A DNA stretch of 64,000 bases from the NCBI GenBank assembly GCA_041393535.1, contig JAWKJY010000001.1, positions 248,001-312,000 of the forward strand, in the 5' to 3' direction. The stretch comes from JAWKJY01 sp041393535. GTDB taxonomy: Bacteria; Actinomycetota; Thermoleophilia; Gaiellales; Gaiellaceae. A model generated the notes under the pieces. That model was not told where the DNA came from. It searched no databases and worked only from the letters and a program-made list of their open reading frames with translations. This document shows, piece by piece, positions 27,929 to 40,099 of the stretch (positions are counted from its first letter, which is position 1; every line of letters begins with the position of its first letter). Both the position numbers and the translations under genes were made by a program.

Positions 27929-30900
27929 TCGACATCAACCACTTCGACGCGATCCGCATCGGGCTCGCGTCGCCGAAGCAGATCCGCGACTGGTCGTCCG
28001 GCGAGGTCGCCAAGCCGGAGACCATCAACTACCGCACGCTCAAGCCCGAGAAGGACGGCCTCTTCTGCGAGCGCATCTTCGGTCCGACGAAGGACTGGGA
28101 GTGCTACTGCGGCAAGTACAAGCGCGTCCGCTACAAGGGCATCATCTGCGAGCGGTGCGGCGTCGAGGTGACGCGCCAGAAGGTCCGCCGCGAGCGGATG
28201 GGCCACATCGACCTGGCCGCGCCCGTCTCGCACATCTGGTTCTTCAAGGGCGTCCCGAGCCGGATCGGCTACCTGCTCGACATCGCGCCCAAGGAGCTCG
28301 AGAAGGTCCTCTACTTCGCCGCGTCGATCGTCACGAAGGTCGACCAGGAGAAGCGCGCGGCCGACCTCGCCGACCTGGAGGACAAGGTCCGCGCCGAGTC
28401 CGAGCGCATCTACGTCGACCGCGACGAGTCCCTCGCCGCGCTCGAGCAGCGGCTCGCCCGCCGGCGCGAGTACTTCGCGACCGGCAAGGAGAAGGACTTC
28501 GACGAGGACGACGACTTCTGGGCTCGCGGCCTCGCGTCGTGGGCCGAGGAGCAGGGCCTCGAGCCGATCGAGGAGGCGCGCAAGCTCGTCGCCGGCCTGC
28601 TCGTCGAGCTCTCCGCGCGGGTCACCACCGAGGACCAGAAGCGCATCCGCGAGCTCGTCCGCAAGACGTCGATCCGCGAGGACCGCGACCTGACGGCGCG
28701 CGAGCTCGACCAGGTGGCGACGGTCGCGGCGCAGATCCAGGCGGCGCTCGCGCCCGTCTACGCCGAGCTGGCCGAGGCGTCCGGCTCGAAGAAGGGCGCG
28801 CTCACCAAGCGGGTCAACAAGATCCAGGAGGTGCTCGTCTCGGGCGAGGCGCTCGAGGGCGACGACGGCGAGCTCGTCTCGGGCGTCGAGGCGAAGCTGC
28901 TCGAGAAGGCCCGCGAGCTCGGCAACGGGCTGCTCCGCGACGTGATCGCCGCGATCGGCACGGAGGACGCCCCCGAGGCGATCCGCGAGGTGGCCGCCGA
29001 GCTGTCGCTGCGCCCCGAGGCGCAGGGCCAGAAGGAGGACACGGACGCGCTCGTCCAGTGGCTCCTCAAGGTGCGCGAGATGTACCAGGACATCGAGTCC
29101 CGGCGCGAGGACGCCCGCGAGGCCTCCGTGGACGGCGTCCGCCGGCTCGAGCAGTGCTGGACGCTCTTCCGCGAGCTCGACCCGAAGCTCGTCGTCAACG
29201 ACGAGCTCCTGTTCCGCGAGCTGAAGGAGCGCTTCGGCTCCCCGTACGGGTTCGGCGTGTACTTCGAGGGTGGCATGGGTGCGGAGGCGATCCGCGACCT
29301 GCTGCGCGAGCTCGACCTGGTGCGCGAGGCGGAGACGCTCCGCGAGACGATCCGGACGTCGAAGGGGCAGAAGCAGCAGCGCGCGATCAAGCGGCTGAAG
29401 GTCGTCTCGGCCTTCATCAAGTCGGAGAACCGGCCGGACTGGATGGTGCTCGAGGCGATCCCGGTCATCCCGCCCGAGCTGCGGCCGATGGTGCAGCTCG
29501 ACGGCGGCCGCTTCGCGACGAGCGACCTGAACGACCTCTACCGGCGCGTGATCAACCGGAACAACCGGCTCAAGCGCCTGCTCGACCTCGGGGCGCCCGA
29601 GATCATCGTCAACAACGAGAAGCGCATGCTGCAGGAGGCCGTCGACGCGCTGTTCGACAACGGCCGCCGCGGCCGCGCGGTGACGGGCCCGGGCAACCGG
29701 CCGCTGAAGTCGCTCTCGGACATGCTCAAGGGCAAGCAGGGCCGGTTCCGCCAGAACCTGCTCGGCAAGCGCGTGGACTACTCCGGCCGCTCCGTGATCG
29801 TCGCCGGCCCCCAGCTCAAGCTGCACCAGTGCGGCCTGCCGAAGCTGATGGCGCTCGAGCTGTTCAAGCCGTTCATCATGAGCCGGCTCGTCGAGCGCAA
29901 GGCCGTCCAGAACATCAAGGCGGCGAAGAAGTACGTCGAGTCGATGGCGCCCGAGGTCTGGGACGTGCTCGAGGAGGTCATCCAGGAGCACCCGGTCCTG
30001 CTGAACCGCGCGCCGACCCTGCACCGCCTCGGCATCCAGGCGTTCGAGCCGATCCTCGTCGAGGGCAAGGCGATCCAGGTCCACCCGCTCGTCTGCCACG
30101 CGTTCAACGCGGACTTCGACGGCGACCAGATGGCGGTGCACGTGCCGCTCTCCGCCGAGGCCCAGGCCGAGGCGCGGATCCTGATGCTGTCGGCGAACAA
30201 CGTGCTGTCGCCCGCCCACGGGCGCCCGCTCGCGACCCCGACGCAGGACATGATCCTGGGCGCGTACTACCTGACGTACCACAAGGACGACCTGGCCTCC
30301 ATCGACCCCGCCACGCTGGACCCGCGTCCCCGCCGGTTCGCGTCGGAGGAGGAGGTCATCCTCGCCTACGAGGCGAAGCAGGTCGCGCTCCAGCAGCCGA
30401 TCGAGTACCGCATCGACGGGCAGGTCGTCCTGACGACTCCGGGCCGCGTGATCTTCAACGAGGAGGTCAAGCGGACGGTCGCGGACGCCCAGGGCGACCG
30501 CTTCGACCCGGCCGCGTTCGTCTTCCAGAACCGGACGCTCGGCAAGCGCGAGATGGGCGACTTCATCTCGGGCCTCGTCGACCGGTTCGGCGCGCAGCGC
30601 CTGGCGCCCGTGCTCGACACGATCAAGGAGCTCGGCTTCGACTTCGCCACGAAGGCCGGCATCACGATCTCGAAGAACGACATCGTGATCCCGCCCCAGA
30701 AGGAGGAGATCCTCGAGCAGTACGAGCAGCGCGTGCAGCGCATCGAGCGCGACTACATGCGCGGGCTGATCACCGAGGACGAGCGCCACGAGAACATCGT
30801 CAACGTGTGGACCGAGGCCACGGACGAGGTCGCGGGCGCGATGGAGAACACGCTCTGGGAGCTGAACCCCATCTACATGATGGCCAACTCCGGGGCCCGC

Positions 30901-32451
30901 GGCTCGTTCAAGCAGATCCGCCAGCTGGCCGGCATGCGCGGCCTGATGGCGAATCCGAAGGGCGAGATCATCGAGCGGCCGATCAAGTCCAACTTCATGG
31001 AGGGCCTGACCGTCCTCGAGTACTTCATCTCGACGCACGGCGCCCGCAAGGGCCTCGCGGACACGGCGCTCCGCACGGCGGACTCGGGCTACCTGACCCG
31101 CCGCCTCGTCGACGTGTCGCAGGACATGATCGTGCGCGAGGAGGAGTGCGGCACCGACGACTACATCGAGCGCCCGCTGATGTCGGACGACGGCGACGTG
31201 AACCCGGCCCTGGCCGGCCGCGTCCTGGCAGTCGACATCGTCCACCCGGACACGGGCGAGGTCCTGCTGCGCACCGGCGAGGACGTCTCCGTCTTCCGCC
31301 TGCGCGACGTCCGCGACCAGATCGGCGAGCACGCCCACGGCCTGACCGTCGGCGTCCGCTCGGTGCTCAAGTGCATCTCGGAGCTCGGCGTGTGCCGCCG
31401 CTGCTACGGCACGTTCCTCGCCACCGACGAGATGGCGGAGATCGGCGACGCGGTCGGCATCATCGCCGCGCAGTCGATCGGCGAGCCGGGCACCCAGCTG
31501 ACGATGCGGACGTTCCACACCGGCGGCGTCGCCGGCGCGGACATCACGCACGGCCTCCCGCGCGTCGTCGAGATCTTCGAGGCGCGCAACCCGAAGGGCG
31601 CGGCGAAGCTCGCCGACGTCGCCGGTCGCGTCACCGTCGAGGAGACCGACCGCGGCCCGAAGGTGACGGTCACCACCGGCGGCGACGGGTCCGAGGACGC
31701 GCTGACCGAGCACAACTACCAGTTCCCCCGCCGCTCGCGGCTGCTGGTCGCCAGCGGGCAGCTCGTCGAGGCTGGCGACCCGCTGCACGACGGGTCGCTC
31801 AACCCGGCGGAGCTGCTGAAGCTCAAGGGCTCGACGGCGACCGAGCTGTACCTCACCGACGAGGTGCAGAAGGTCTACAAGTCGCAGGGCGTGGACATCC
31901 ACGACAAGCACATCGAGCTGATCGTCCGGCAGATGATGAAGAAGGTGCGCGTCGAGAGCGCCGGCGAGACCGACCTGCTGCCCGGGCAGCTCGTCGACCG
32001 CGTCGTGCTCGAGCGGGAGAACCGCCGGGTGCGGGAGAGCCAGGGCGAGGAGGCGACCTACGAGCCGGTCATCCTCGGCATCACCAAGGCGTCGCTCGCG
32101 ACGGAGTCCTTCCTCTCGGCGGCCTCCTTCCAGGAGACGACGAAGGTGCTGACCGACGCGGCGATCGAGGGCAAGGTCGACCGGCTGCTCGGCCTGAAGG
32201 AGAACGTGATCATCGGCAAGCTGATCCCGGCAGCGACCGGCCTGAAGAAGTACCGGTCGATCGAGATCGGCCCCAGCGCGGACGTGCCGCTCGCGGCCTA
32301 CGCGCGCCCGCAGGCCGAGGAGGAGTTCCTCGCGGCCCTGCAGGAGATCGGCAACGACGACCTCGGCTCGCTCGACTTCGTGTTCGAGTCAGACCTCGAG
32401 ACGGGCAATGGCGACGGCGCGGACGCGCCGGAGCCCGCCGAGGAGGAGTAG
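27925..32451 (+). CDS. rpoC: DNA-directed RNA polymerase subunit beta-prime, with large clamp insert
   Basis: This 1,508-residue subunit has the N-terminal zinc ribbon (CYCGKY at about 58, CERCG at about 75), the catalytic NADFDGDQMAVH near residue 728 that holds the active-site magnesium, the second zinc site (CGTDD and CRRCYG), and the trigger-loop region. Compared with E. coli and M. tuberculosis, the stretch from about residue 133 (after LEKVLYFAASIV) to about 450 (MGAEAIRDLL) is much longer: about 315 residues instead of about 60 (E. coli) or 110. The insert is charged and helix-rich. It starts inside the rpoB stop (GTGA overlap) and is followed by a strong terminator. Confidence 0.98.
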
Positions 32452-32460
32452 CACCGGCCT

Positions 32461-32506
32461 CGACGCCGGGCCCGGGGACGACGCGTCGCTCCCGGGCCCG
32501 GCGTCG
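32461..32506 (+). terminator. terminator after rpoC
   Basis: CGACGCCGGGCCCGGG (32461-32476) and CCCGGGCCCGGCGTCG (32491-32506) are a perfect 16-bp inverted repeat with a 14-base loop, starting nine bases after the rpoC stop. CCGTTTCC follows. It is also the first strong hairpin met from the converging diguanylate cyclase side. Confidence 0.8.
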
Positions 32507-32880
32507 CCGTTTCCGGGGTCGGGCGCGTCACGGGTCGGGCCGTCTGGCCCGTTCCCCGTCGGCGGCGGCTCGGCGCCTGTGCCGGTCGCGTCGAGACCGG
32601 GCCGGCGCTCGGCCTCCACGCGCGGCTCGCGCCCGCCTCCGCGCGCGGGCGGCGACGGGCCGGCCCTGCCTGGGTCCCCGCGCCCGGGAGCGCGCTCACT
32701 GCCTGCCCGGTGCCCGGGCGCTCCCAGTGGCCGCGTGCCGCCGCAGCCCTCGGGCGCGACCCCGGGGCCGCCCCGGCGCTCGGCCGCGGCGGAGCGGCCG
32801 CGCAGGGGCCCCGACGGATGCACCGGGGCCGGACGCCGCCCGGGCCGGGAGGAGGCGCGGCGCCCGGCGGCGCCGCGGGG
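32507..32880 (-). other. GC-extreme region between rpoC terminator and diguanylate cyclase, no gene assigned
   Basis: About 370 bases are almost only G and C. Open frames run through it on both strands, including an uncorrected read-through of the diguanylate cyclase frame, but all give Pro/Arg/Ala-rich text without any motif. The codon positions show no bias that would favour one frame. I treat it as non-coding. Confidence 0.5.
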
Positions 32881-34133
32881 TTACCAGCTGTCGCCGTTCG
32901 TGCGGTACGGCTCGGCCGTGGCGGCGGGCACGGGATCGGGGCGGGCTGCGCCTCGCCCATGCCGACCGCCTCGGGCGAGCTGCTCGAGACCGCGCGGCCC
33001 TTGCCGGCGCGCTTCGCCTTGTAGAGCGACGTGTCCGCCCGCTTGAAGAACGAGATCCCGTCGTCGTCCGGCCGCAGCTCGGCGATGCCAGCGGAGAGCC
33101 GGATCGCGTCCACGGCCGCCGACTTCCAGCTGGCGATGGACGCCTGGAGCCGGCGGTAGAAGTTCTCCGCGTCCTCGAGCGTCGACTCCGGCAGGATGAC
33201 CGCGAACTCGTCGCCGCCGACGCGACAGGCGATGTCGGCGCCGCGCACGACCTCGTGGATCCGCTCGGCGGCCTCCGCCAGCACGGCATCGCCGGCCAGA
33301 TGGCCGACGCGGTCGTTGATCGCCTTGAAGTCGTCGATGTCGAAGACGATCAGCGCGAGGCGGCGGTCGTAGCGGTGCGCGCGCGCGACCTCGCGCTGCA
33401 GCGTCTCGTGGAAGTAGCGGTAGTTGTGCAGGCCGGTCAGCGCATCGAGGTCGGCGAGCTGGCGCGCCTCCTGGAAGCGCCGCGCGTTCTCGATCGCCGG
33501 TGCCGCGGCCGCCGCGAGCTCCTCGATCTCGGCGAGCTGGCTCTCGGTCGGCTCCCGGTCGGCGCCGCGCCAGAAGACGCACAGCGTCCCGATCGGCTCC
33601 TCGCCGTCGCCGGCCAGCGGGATGGCGAGGCCGCCGCGGATCTCGTCGCCGCTCTCGGTGCCCTGGTCGGGGTACTGGTAGCGGATCATCACGGCGCGGG
33701 TGTTGCGCCCGTCCGGCGCGCCCGTGGGGAGCTGGTCCTGCGCCTCGTCGCTGGTCATGCCCATCGTGGCGACGATCGGCTTGCCGTTGTCGGGCAGCAC
33801 GAGCATCGCCGCGTCGACGAGCGGGACGGTGCCCGCGGCCTCGAGCGTGCGCGCGAGGACCTCGTCGAGGTCGATCGTCGCGCCGATCTCGCCGAGGCGC
33901 CGCGTGCGGTCGGTCTCGGTGCGCGCGAGCTCGAGCGAGCCGGTCAGGCCGGAGAGCATTCCCTCGACGCGGAGGTTCGACTCCCGTAGCGCCGCCTCCA
34001 GCCGCTTCGTGTCGAGCGAGCGGGATCGGAGGACGGCCACGAGCAGGGCTGCGACAACCGCGAGGGCGAGGATGGCGACACCGACCCCGATCCAGAGGCC
34101 GATCGCCCCGCCAGATGTGTCCAGGATGACCAT
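32881..34133 (-). CDS. GAF-GGDEF diguanylate cyclase with N-terminal membrane anchor, one frameshift near the end
   Basis: The protein (about 417 residues) has one membrane segment at about 9-35, a short coiled coil, a GAF domain (about 75-225, IDLDEVLARTLEAA to APAIENARRFQEA), then a GGDEF domain with DALTGLHNYRYF, FDIDDFKAINDRVGH and the active-site RVGGDEFAVILPE. RGAD five residues before GGDEF is an inhibitory I-site. It should make cyclic di-GMP. One G is missing in the run 32938-32941; corrected, the frame ends at a clean TAA (32881), otherwise it runs open to 32298 and collides with rpoC. It lies reversed between rpoC and rpsL. Confidence 0.85.
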
Positions 34134-34169
34134 CCCGAGGTGATGCTTCCCGCAGGAGCCGCGGCACTG

Positions 34170-34197
34170 ACAATAGCGCGTTGACAGGTTCGCGCAA
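34170..34197 (-). promoter_or_regulatory. promoter for diguanylate cyclase gene
   Basis: On the minus strand TTGCGC (34197-34192) and TATTGT (34175-34170) are 16 bases apart. The element overlaps the divergent rpsL promoter, so the two polymerases should exclude each other. Confidence 0.5.
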
Positions 34198-34208
34198 GCT
34201 GCTATCCT
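34181..34208 (+). promoter_or_regulatory. promoter for rpsL-rpsG-fusA-tuf
   Basis: A perfect -35 TTGACA (34181-34186) and TATCCT (34203-34208) lie 16 bases apart, the best promoter match in the window. It leaves a leader of about 75 bases before rpsL and overlaps the divergent cyclase promoter. Confidence 0.75.
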
Positions 34209-34292
34209 CCCCGAGGTTCGGCACGGGTTCGCCGTGCCGACTGTTGTGCGTCCTTCCTCGCAGTAGGAACACCGACTCCCGGGGGTACTCGC

Positions 34293-34667
34293 TTGCCGAC
34301 CGTGAACCAGCTCGTCCGGCACGGCCGCCAGCCGAAGGCCAGCAAGACCAAGACGCCCGCGCTGCGCGGCGCTCCGCAGAAGCGGGGTGTGTGCACGCGC
34401 GTGTACACGACGACGCCGAAGAAGCCGAACTCGGCACTCCGGAAGGTCGCCCGCGTCCGGCTCACGAACCAGATGGAAGTCACCTCCTACATCCCCGGCG
34501 AGGGCCACAACCTCCAGGAGCACTCGGTCGTCCTGATCCGCGGTGGCCGCGTGAAGGACCTTCCGGGCATCCGGTACAAGATCATTCGCGCCGCGCTCGA
34601 CACGGCTGGCGTGTCCAACCGCCGCCAGGCGCGCTCCAAGTACGGCGCCAAGAAGGCCCAGGGTTAG
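34293..34667 (+). CDS. rpsL: 30S ribosomal protein S12 (uS12)
   Basis: The 124-residue protein starts at a TTG (PTVNQLVRHGRQPKASKTKT) after a GGGGGT site. It keeps both lysines whose change gives streptomycin resistance (TPKKPNSALRK and GGRVKDLPGIRYK). S12 lines the decoding centre. It is the first gene of the str operon, 14 bases before rpsG. Confidence 0.98.
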   Translation: MPTVNQLVRHGRQPKASKTKTPALRGAPQKRGVCTRVYTTTPKKPNSALRKVARVRLTNQMEVTSYIPGEGHNLQEHSVVLIRGGRVKDLPGIRYKIIRAALDTAGVSNRRQARSKYGAKKAQG

Positions 34668-34681
34668 GCAGAGAAGGCGAG

Positions 34682-35152
<471 letters not shown>

Positions 35153-35170
35153 CGCGGACGGCTTGGCGGG

Positions 35171-37270
35171 ATGAGCGGTAGCACTGCAGCGAGCGCGGAG
35201 GGCCTGGAGCTCGTCCGCAACATCGGGATCATGGCCCACATCGACGCGGGCAAGACCACGACGACGGAGCGGATCCTCTACTACACGGGCCGCACCTACA
35301 AGATCGGCGAGGTCCACGAGGGCGCCGCGACGATGGACTGGATGGTCCAGGAGCAGGAGCGCGGGATCACGATCACGTCCGCCGCGACCACGGCGTTCTG
35401 GCGCGACCATCGCATCAACATCATCGATACGCCCGGGCACGTGGACTTCACGGTCGAGGTGGAGCGCAGCCTCCGCGTCCTCGACGGCGCCGTGGCCGTG
35501 TTCGATGCGGTCGCCGGCGTCGAGCCGCAGTCCGAGACGGTGTGGCGCCAGGCCGACAAGTACGGCGTGCCGCGCATGACCTTCATCAACAAGATGGATC
35601 GCACCGGCGCCGACTTCTTCGCGGCCGTGCAGTCGATGGTCGACCGCCTCGGCGCCAACCCGGTGCCCGTGCAGCTCCCGATCGGCAGCGAGGACGGCTT
35701 CCGCGGCGTCGTCGACCTCGTCGAGATGCGCGCGACCGTCTGGATGGACGACCTCGGCACGAAGATGGACGTCGAGGAGATCCCCGCCGACCTCGTCGAC
35801 CAGGCCCAGGAGTACCACCACCAGCTGATCGACGCGGTCGCGGAGCACGACGAGGAGCTCCTGGAGACGTACCTCGCCGACGAGTCGGCCGTGACGCCGC
35901 AGATGATCCGCCGCGCGATCCGCACGGCGACGCTGGCGAGCGCGATCACGCCGGTCCTCTGCGGGACCGCGTTCAAGAACAAGGGCGTCCAGCCCCTGCT
36001 CGACGCGGTCGTCGACTACCTGCCCTCGCCGAGCGACATCCCGCCGGTGCAGGGCGTCGACCCCAAGAACGGCGAGGAGGTCGTCCGCCACGCCTCGACC
36101 GACGAGCCCTTCTCGGCGCTCGCGTTCAAGGTGATGAGCGACCCGTACGTCGGCAAGCTCACCTACTTCCGCGTCTACTCCGGCAAGCTCGCCGCCGGCC
36201 AGCGCGTCCTCAACGTGACGACCGGCAAGACCGAGCGCGTCGGCCGGTTGCTCCAGATGCACGCGAACAGCCGCGAGGAGCGCGAGGAGATCGGCGCCGG
36301 CGAGATCGCCGCGGCCGTCGGCCTGAAGAACACGACGACGGGCGACACGCTCGCGGCCGAGAACGCGCCGATCCAGCTCGAGTCGATGACCTTCCCGGAC
36401 CCCGTGATCGCGGTCGCGATCGAGCCGAAGACGAAGGCCGACCAGGACAAGCTCGCGCAGGCGCTGCAGCGGCTGTCGGACGAGGATCCGACCTTCCGCG
36501 TCCGCACCGACGAGGAGACGGGGCAGACCCTGATCTCGGGCATGGGCGAGCTGCACCTCGAGATCATCGTCGACCGCCTGACGCGCGAGTTCAACGTGGA
36601 CGCCAACGTCGGTCGCCCCCAGGTCGCGTACCGCGAGACGGTGGGCAAGCGCGTCGAGAAGATCGACGGCAAGTTCGTCCGGCAGACGGGCGGCCGCGGC
36701 CAGTACGGCCACGCGGTGATCAACCTGGGGCCGAGCGAGTCGGGCGCCGGCTACGTCTTCGAGGACAAGATCGTCGGAGGCGTGATCCCGAGGGAGTACA
36801 TCCCGGCCGTCAACGCCGGGATCGTCGAGGCGATGGAGTCGGGCACGCTCGCCGGCTTCCCCGTCGTCGACGTGACCGTCGAGCTCGTCTTCGGGTCGTA
36901 CCACGAGGTCGACTCGAGCGAGATGGCGTTCAAGGTGGCGGGCTCGATGGCGTTCAAGAACGCGATGCAGCGGGCGAACCCCAAGCTGCTCGAGCCGGTG
37001 ATGGCAGTGGAGGTCGTCACGCCCGACGAGTACCTCGGCGACGTGATGGGCGACCTCAACTCGCGGCGCGGCCGCGTCGAAGGGCTCGAGCCGCGCGGGA
37101 ACGCGCAGGTCGTGCGCTCGAAGGTGCCGCTCTCGTCGATGTTCGGCTATGCGACCGACGTCCGCTCGATGACGCAGGGTCGCGCGACGTTCACCATGCA
37201 GTTCGATCGGTACGAGGAAGTCCCCCAGTCGATCGCGAGCGAGATCATCGCGGCAGCTCAGGGATCCTAG
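35171..37270 (+). CDS. fusA: elongation factor G
   Basis: The 699-residue GTPase has the P-loop AHIDAGKTT (residues 22-30), the switch II DTPGHVDFT, the NKMD specificity motif in FINKMDRTGADF, and domains II-V including GRGQYGHAVINL and SRRGRVEG. It drives translocation and ribosome recycling. The length is normal. It is followed after 17 bases by tuf. Confidence 0.98.
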   Translation: MSGSTAASAEGLELVRNIGIMAHIDAGKTTTTERILYYTGRTYKIGEVHEGAATMDWMVQEQERGITITSAATTAFWRDHRINIIDTPGHVDFTVEVERSLRVLDGAVAVFDAVAGVEPQSETVWRQADKYGVPRMTFINKMDRTGADFFAAVQSMVDRLGANPVPVQLPIGSEDGFRGVVDLVEMRATVWMDDLGTKMDVEEIPADLVDQAQEYHHQLIDAVAEHDEELLETYLADESAVTPQMIRRAIRTATLASAITPVLCGTAFKNKGVQPLLDAVVDYLPSPSDIPPVQGVDPKNGEEVVRHASTDEPFSALAFKVMSDPYVGKLTYFRVYSGKLAAGQRVLNVTTGKTERVGRLLQMHANSREEREEIGAGEIAAAVGLKNTTTGDTLAAENAPIQLESMTFPDPVIAVAIEPKTKADQDKLAQALQRLSDEDPTFRVRTDEETGQTLISGMGELHLEIIVDRLTREFNVDANVGRPQVAYRETVGKRVEKIDGKFVRQTGGRGQYGHAVINLGPSESGAGYVFEDKIVGGVIPREYIPAVNAGIVEAMESGTLAGFPVVDVTVELVFGSYHEVDSSEMAFKVAGSMAFKNAMQRANPKLLEPVMAVEVVTPDEYLGDVMGDLNSRRGRVEGLEPRGNAQVVRSKVPLSSMFGYATDVRSMTQGRATFTMQFDRYEEVPQSIASEIIAAAQGS

Positions 37271-37287
37271 GAGCAGCGGAGGAAGCA

Positions 37288-38478
<1,191 letters not shown>

Positions 38479-38521
38479 CAAGCCCCCCAGGGGCTCGCAA
38501 CCAGACGTCGGGGAGCGAAGA

Positions 38522-38830
38522 GTGGCGCAGCAGAAGATCAGGATCCGCCTCAAGGGCTACGACCACTCGCAGCTCGACAAGTCGGCGCAGTCGATCGTCG
38601 AGACGGCACAGCGGACCGGCGCCACCGTGACGGGGCCGGTCCCGCTCCCCACCGAGAAGAACGTCTACACCGTGATCCGGAGCCCGTTCAAGGACAAGGA
38701 TTCGCGGGAGCACTTCGAGGTGCGGACGCACAAGCGCCTCATCGACATCCACTCGCCGACGCCGAAGACGGTGGACAGCCTCATGCGGCTGGACCTCCCC
38801 GCCGGCATCGACATCGAGATCAAGCTCTGA
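38522..38830 (+). CDS. rpsJ: 30S ribosomal protein S10 (uS10/NusE)
   Basis: The 102-residue protein (AQQKIRIRLKGYDHSQLDKS, EHFEVRTHKRLIDIHSPTPK) is S10, also the NusE partner of NusB and NusG. GTG 38522 follows GGGGAGCG. It opens the S10 operon 43 bases after tuf with no terminator, so it may be read from the str promoter. Confidence 0.97.
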   Translation: MAQQKIRIRLKGYDHSQLDKSAQSIVETAQRTGATVTGPVPLPTEKNVYTVIRSPFKDKDSREHFEVRTHKRLIDIHSPTPKTVDSLMRLDLPAGIDIEIKL

Positions 38831-38849
38831 GGCTGGAACGGACGAGGGA

Positions 38850-39467
38850 ATGAAGGGCATCATCGGCAGGAAGCTCGGCATGAGCCAGGTCTTCGACCCG
38901 GAGAGCGGGTCGCTCACGCCGGTGACCGTCATCCAGGCGGGGCCGTGCCCGGTCGTCCTCGTCAGGACGGCGCAGGCGGACGGCTACGACGCGGTGCAGC
39001 TCGCGTGGGACGAGGTCCCGTCGCGCAAGCTGTCCCGCCCGGAGGTCGGGCACCTGAAGCAGCACGGCGTGGCGCCGCACCGGCGCCTCGTCGAGATCCG
39101 CGGCGAGCACGCGCTGGCCCAGGGCGACACGGTGACCGTCGAGAGCTTCGAGGCCGGCGAGAAGATCAAGGTCTCCGGCGTCTCGGTCGGCAAGGGGTTC
39201 CAGGGCACGATCAAGCGCCACAACTTCAAGCGCGGCCCGAAGACGCACGGCTCGCACAACGTCCGGGCGCCCGGCTCGATCGGCGCCTCTGCCTGGCCGT
39301 CGCGCGTGATGAAGGGCGTGCGGATGGCCGGGCACATGGGCGCCGTCAAGGTCACGCAGCGCGGGCTGACGATCGTCGACCGCGACGTGGAGCAGAACCT
39401 GCTCCTCGTCAGGGGCTCGATCCCGGGCCCGCGCAACGGGATCGTCGTCGTGAGGGAGGACGCCTGA
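38850..39467 (+). CDS. rplC: 50S ribosomal protein L3 (uL3)
   Basis: The 205-residue protein begins MKGIIGRKLGMSQVFDPESG and has the tentacle region FKRGPKTHGSHNVRAPGSIG that reaches towards the peptidyl-transferase centre. Its TGA overlaps the rplD ATG by one base. Confidence 0.98.
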   Translation: MKGIIGRKLGMSQVFDPESGSLTPVTVIQAGPCPVVLVRTAQADGYDAVQLAWDEVPSRKLSRPEVGHLKQHGVAPHRRLVEIRGEHALAQGDTVTVESFEAGEKIKVSGVSVGKGFQGTIKRHNFKRGPKTHGSHNVRAPGSIGASAWPSRVMKGVRMAGHMGAVKVTQRGLTIVDRDVEQNLLLVRGSIPGPRNGIVVVREDA

Positions 39468-40099
39468 TGGCCGGCGTGAACGCACCGCTGCTCTCCGCGG
39501 AGGGCACGCGGGCCGAGGACGTCGCGCTCGCCGACGAGGTGTTCGCGGCCGAGATCAAGCAGCACCTGCTGCACGAGGTCGTCCGGGCCGAGGCGAACGC
39601 CGCCCGGGCCGGCACGCGCGGCGCGAAGACGCGCGGTCAGGTCGCCGGCGGTCGCGCCAAGCCGTGGCGCCAGAAGGGGACGGGCCGCGCCCGTCAGGGC
39701 ACCATCCGCGCGCCGCAGTTCGCGGGCGGCGGCGTCGCCTTCCCGCCCACGATGCGCTCGTTCGAGCTGAAGGTCAACAAGAAGGTCCGGAGGAGCGCGC
39801 TCCGCGGCGCCCTCTCGTACCATGTCGCGCGCCAGTCGCTCGCCGTCGTCGACGGCGCCTCGTTCGCCGAGCCGTCGACGAAGAAGGCCGCCGCCTTCCT
39901 CGCCGGATGGGGCGTCTCCCAGCCGCTGCTCGTCGTCTGCGCGCTGGACGAGGAGGCGGTCGCCAAGTCGTTCCGCAACCTCGACAGGGCGATCGTCCTG
40001 CCGGCGACGGAGCTCGAGGTGAGCGCCCTCGTGTGGGCCCGGTCGGTCCTCTTCACGAAGGCGGCGCTCGACCACGTCCAGAAGGTGGCAGCAGCATGA
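39467..40099 (+). CDS. rplD: 50S ribosomal protein L4 (uL4)
   Basis: The 210-residue protein has the exit-tunnel loop KPWRQKGTGRARQGTIRAPQ and the globular Rossmann-like part (QSLAVVDGASFAEPSTKKAA). In enterobacteria L4 represses its own operon; no such leader is evident here. It overlaps rplW by four bases (ATGA). Confidence 0.97.
   Translation: MAGVNAPLLSAEGTRAEDVALADEVFAAEIKQHLLHEVVRAEANAARAGTRGAKTRGQVAGGRAKPWRQKGTGRARQGTIRAPQFAGGGVAFPPTMRSFELKVNKKVRRSALRGALSYHVARQSLAVVDGASFAEPSTKKAAAFLAGWGVSQPLLVVCALDEEAVAKSFRNLDRAIVLPATELEVSALVWARSVLFTKAALDHVQKVAAA

Noticed and set aside
32298..32880. Extension of the diguanylate cyclase past 32881 as a long Pro/Arg-rich tail
   Set aside because: It would run antisense into the rpoC coding end and lacks motifs. 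Restoring one G in a G run gives a clean TAA at 32881.
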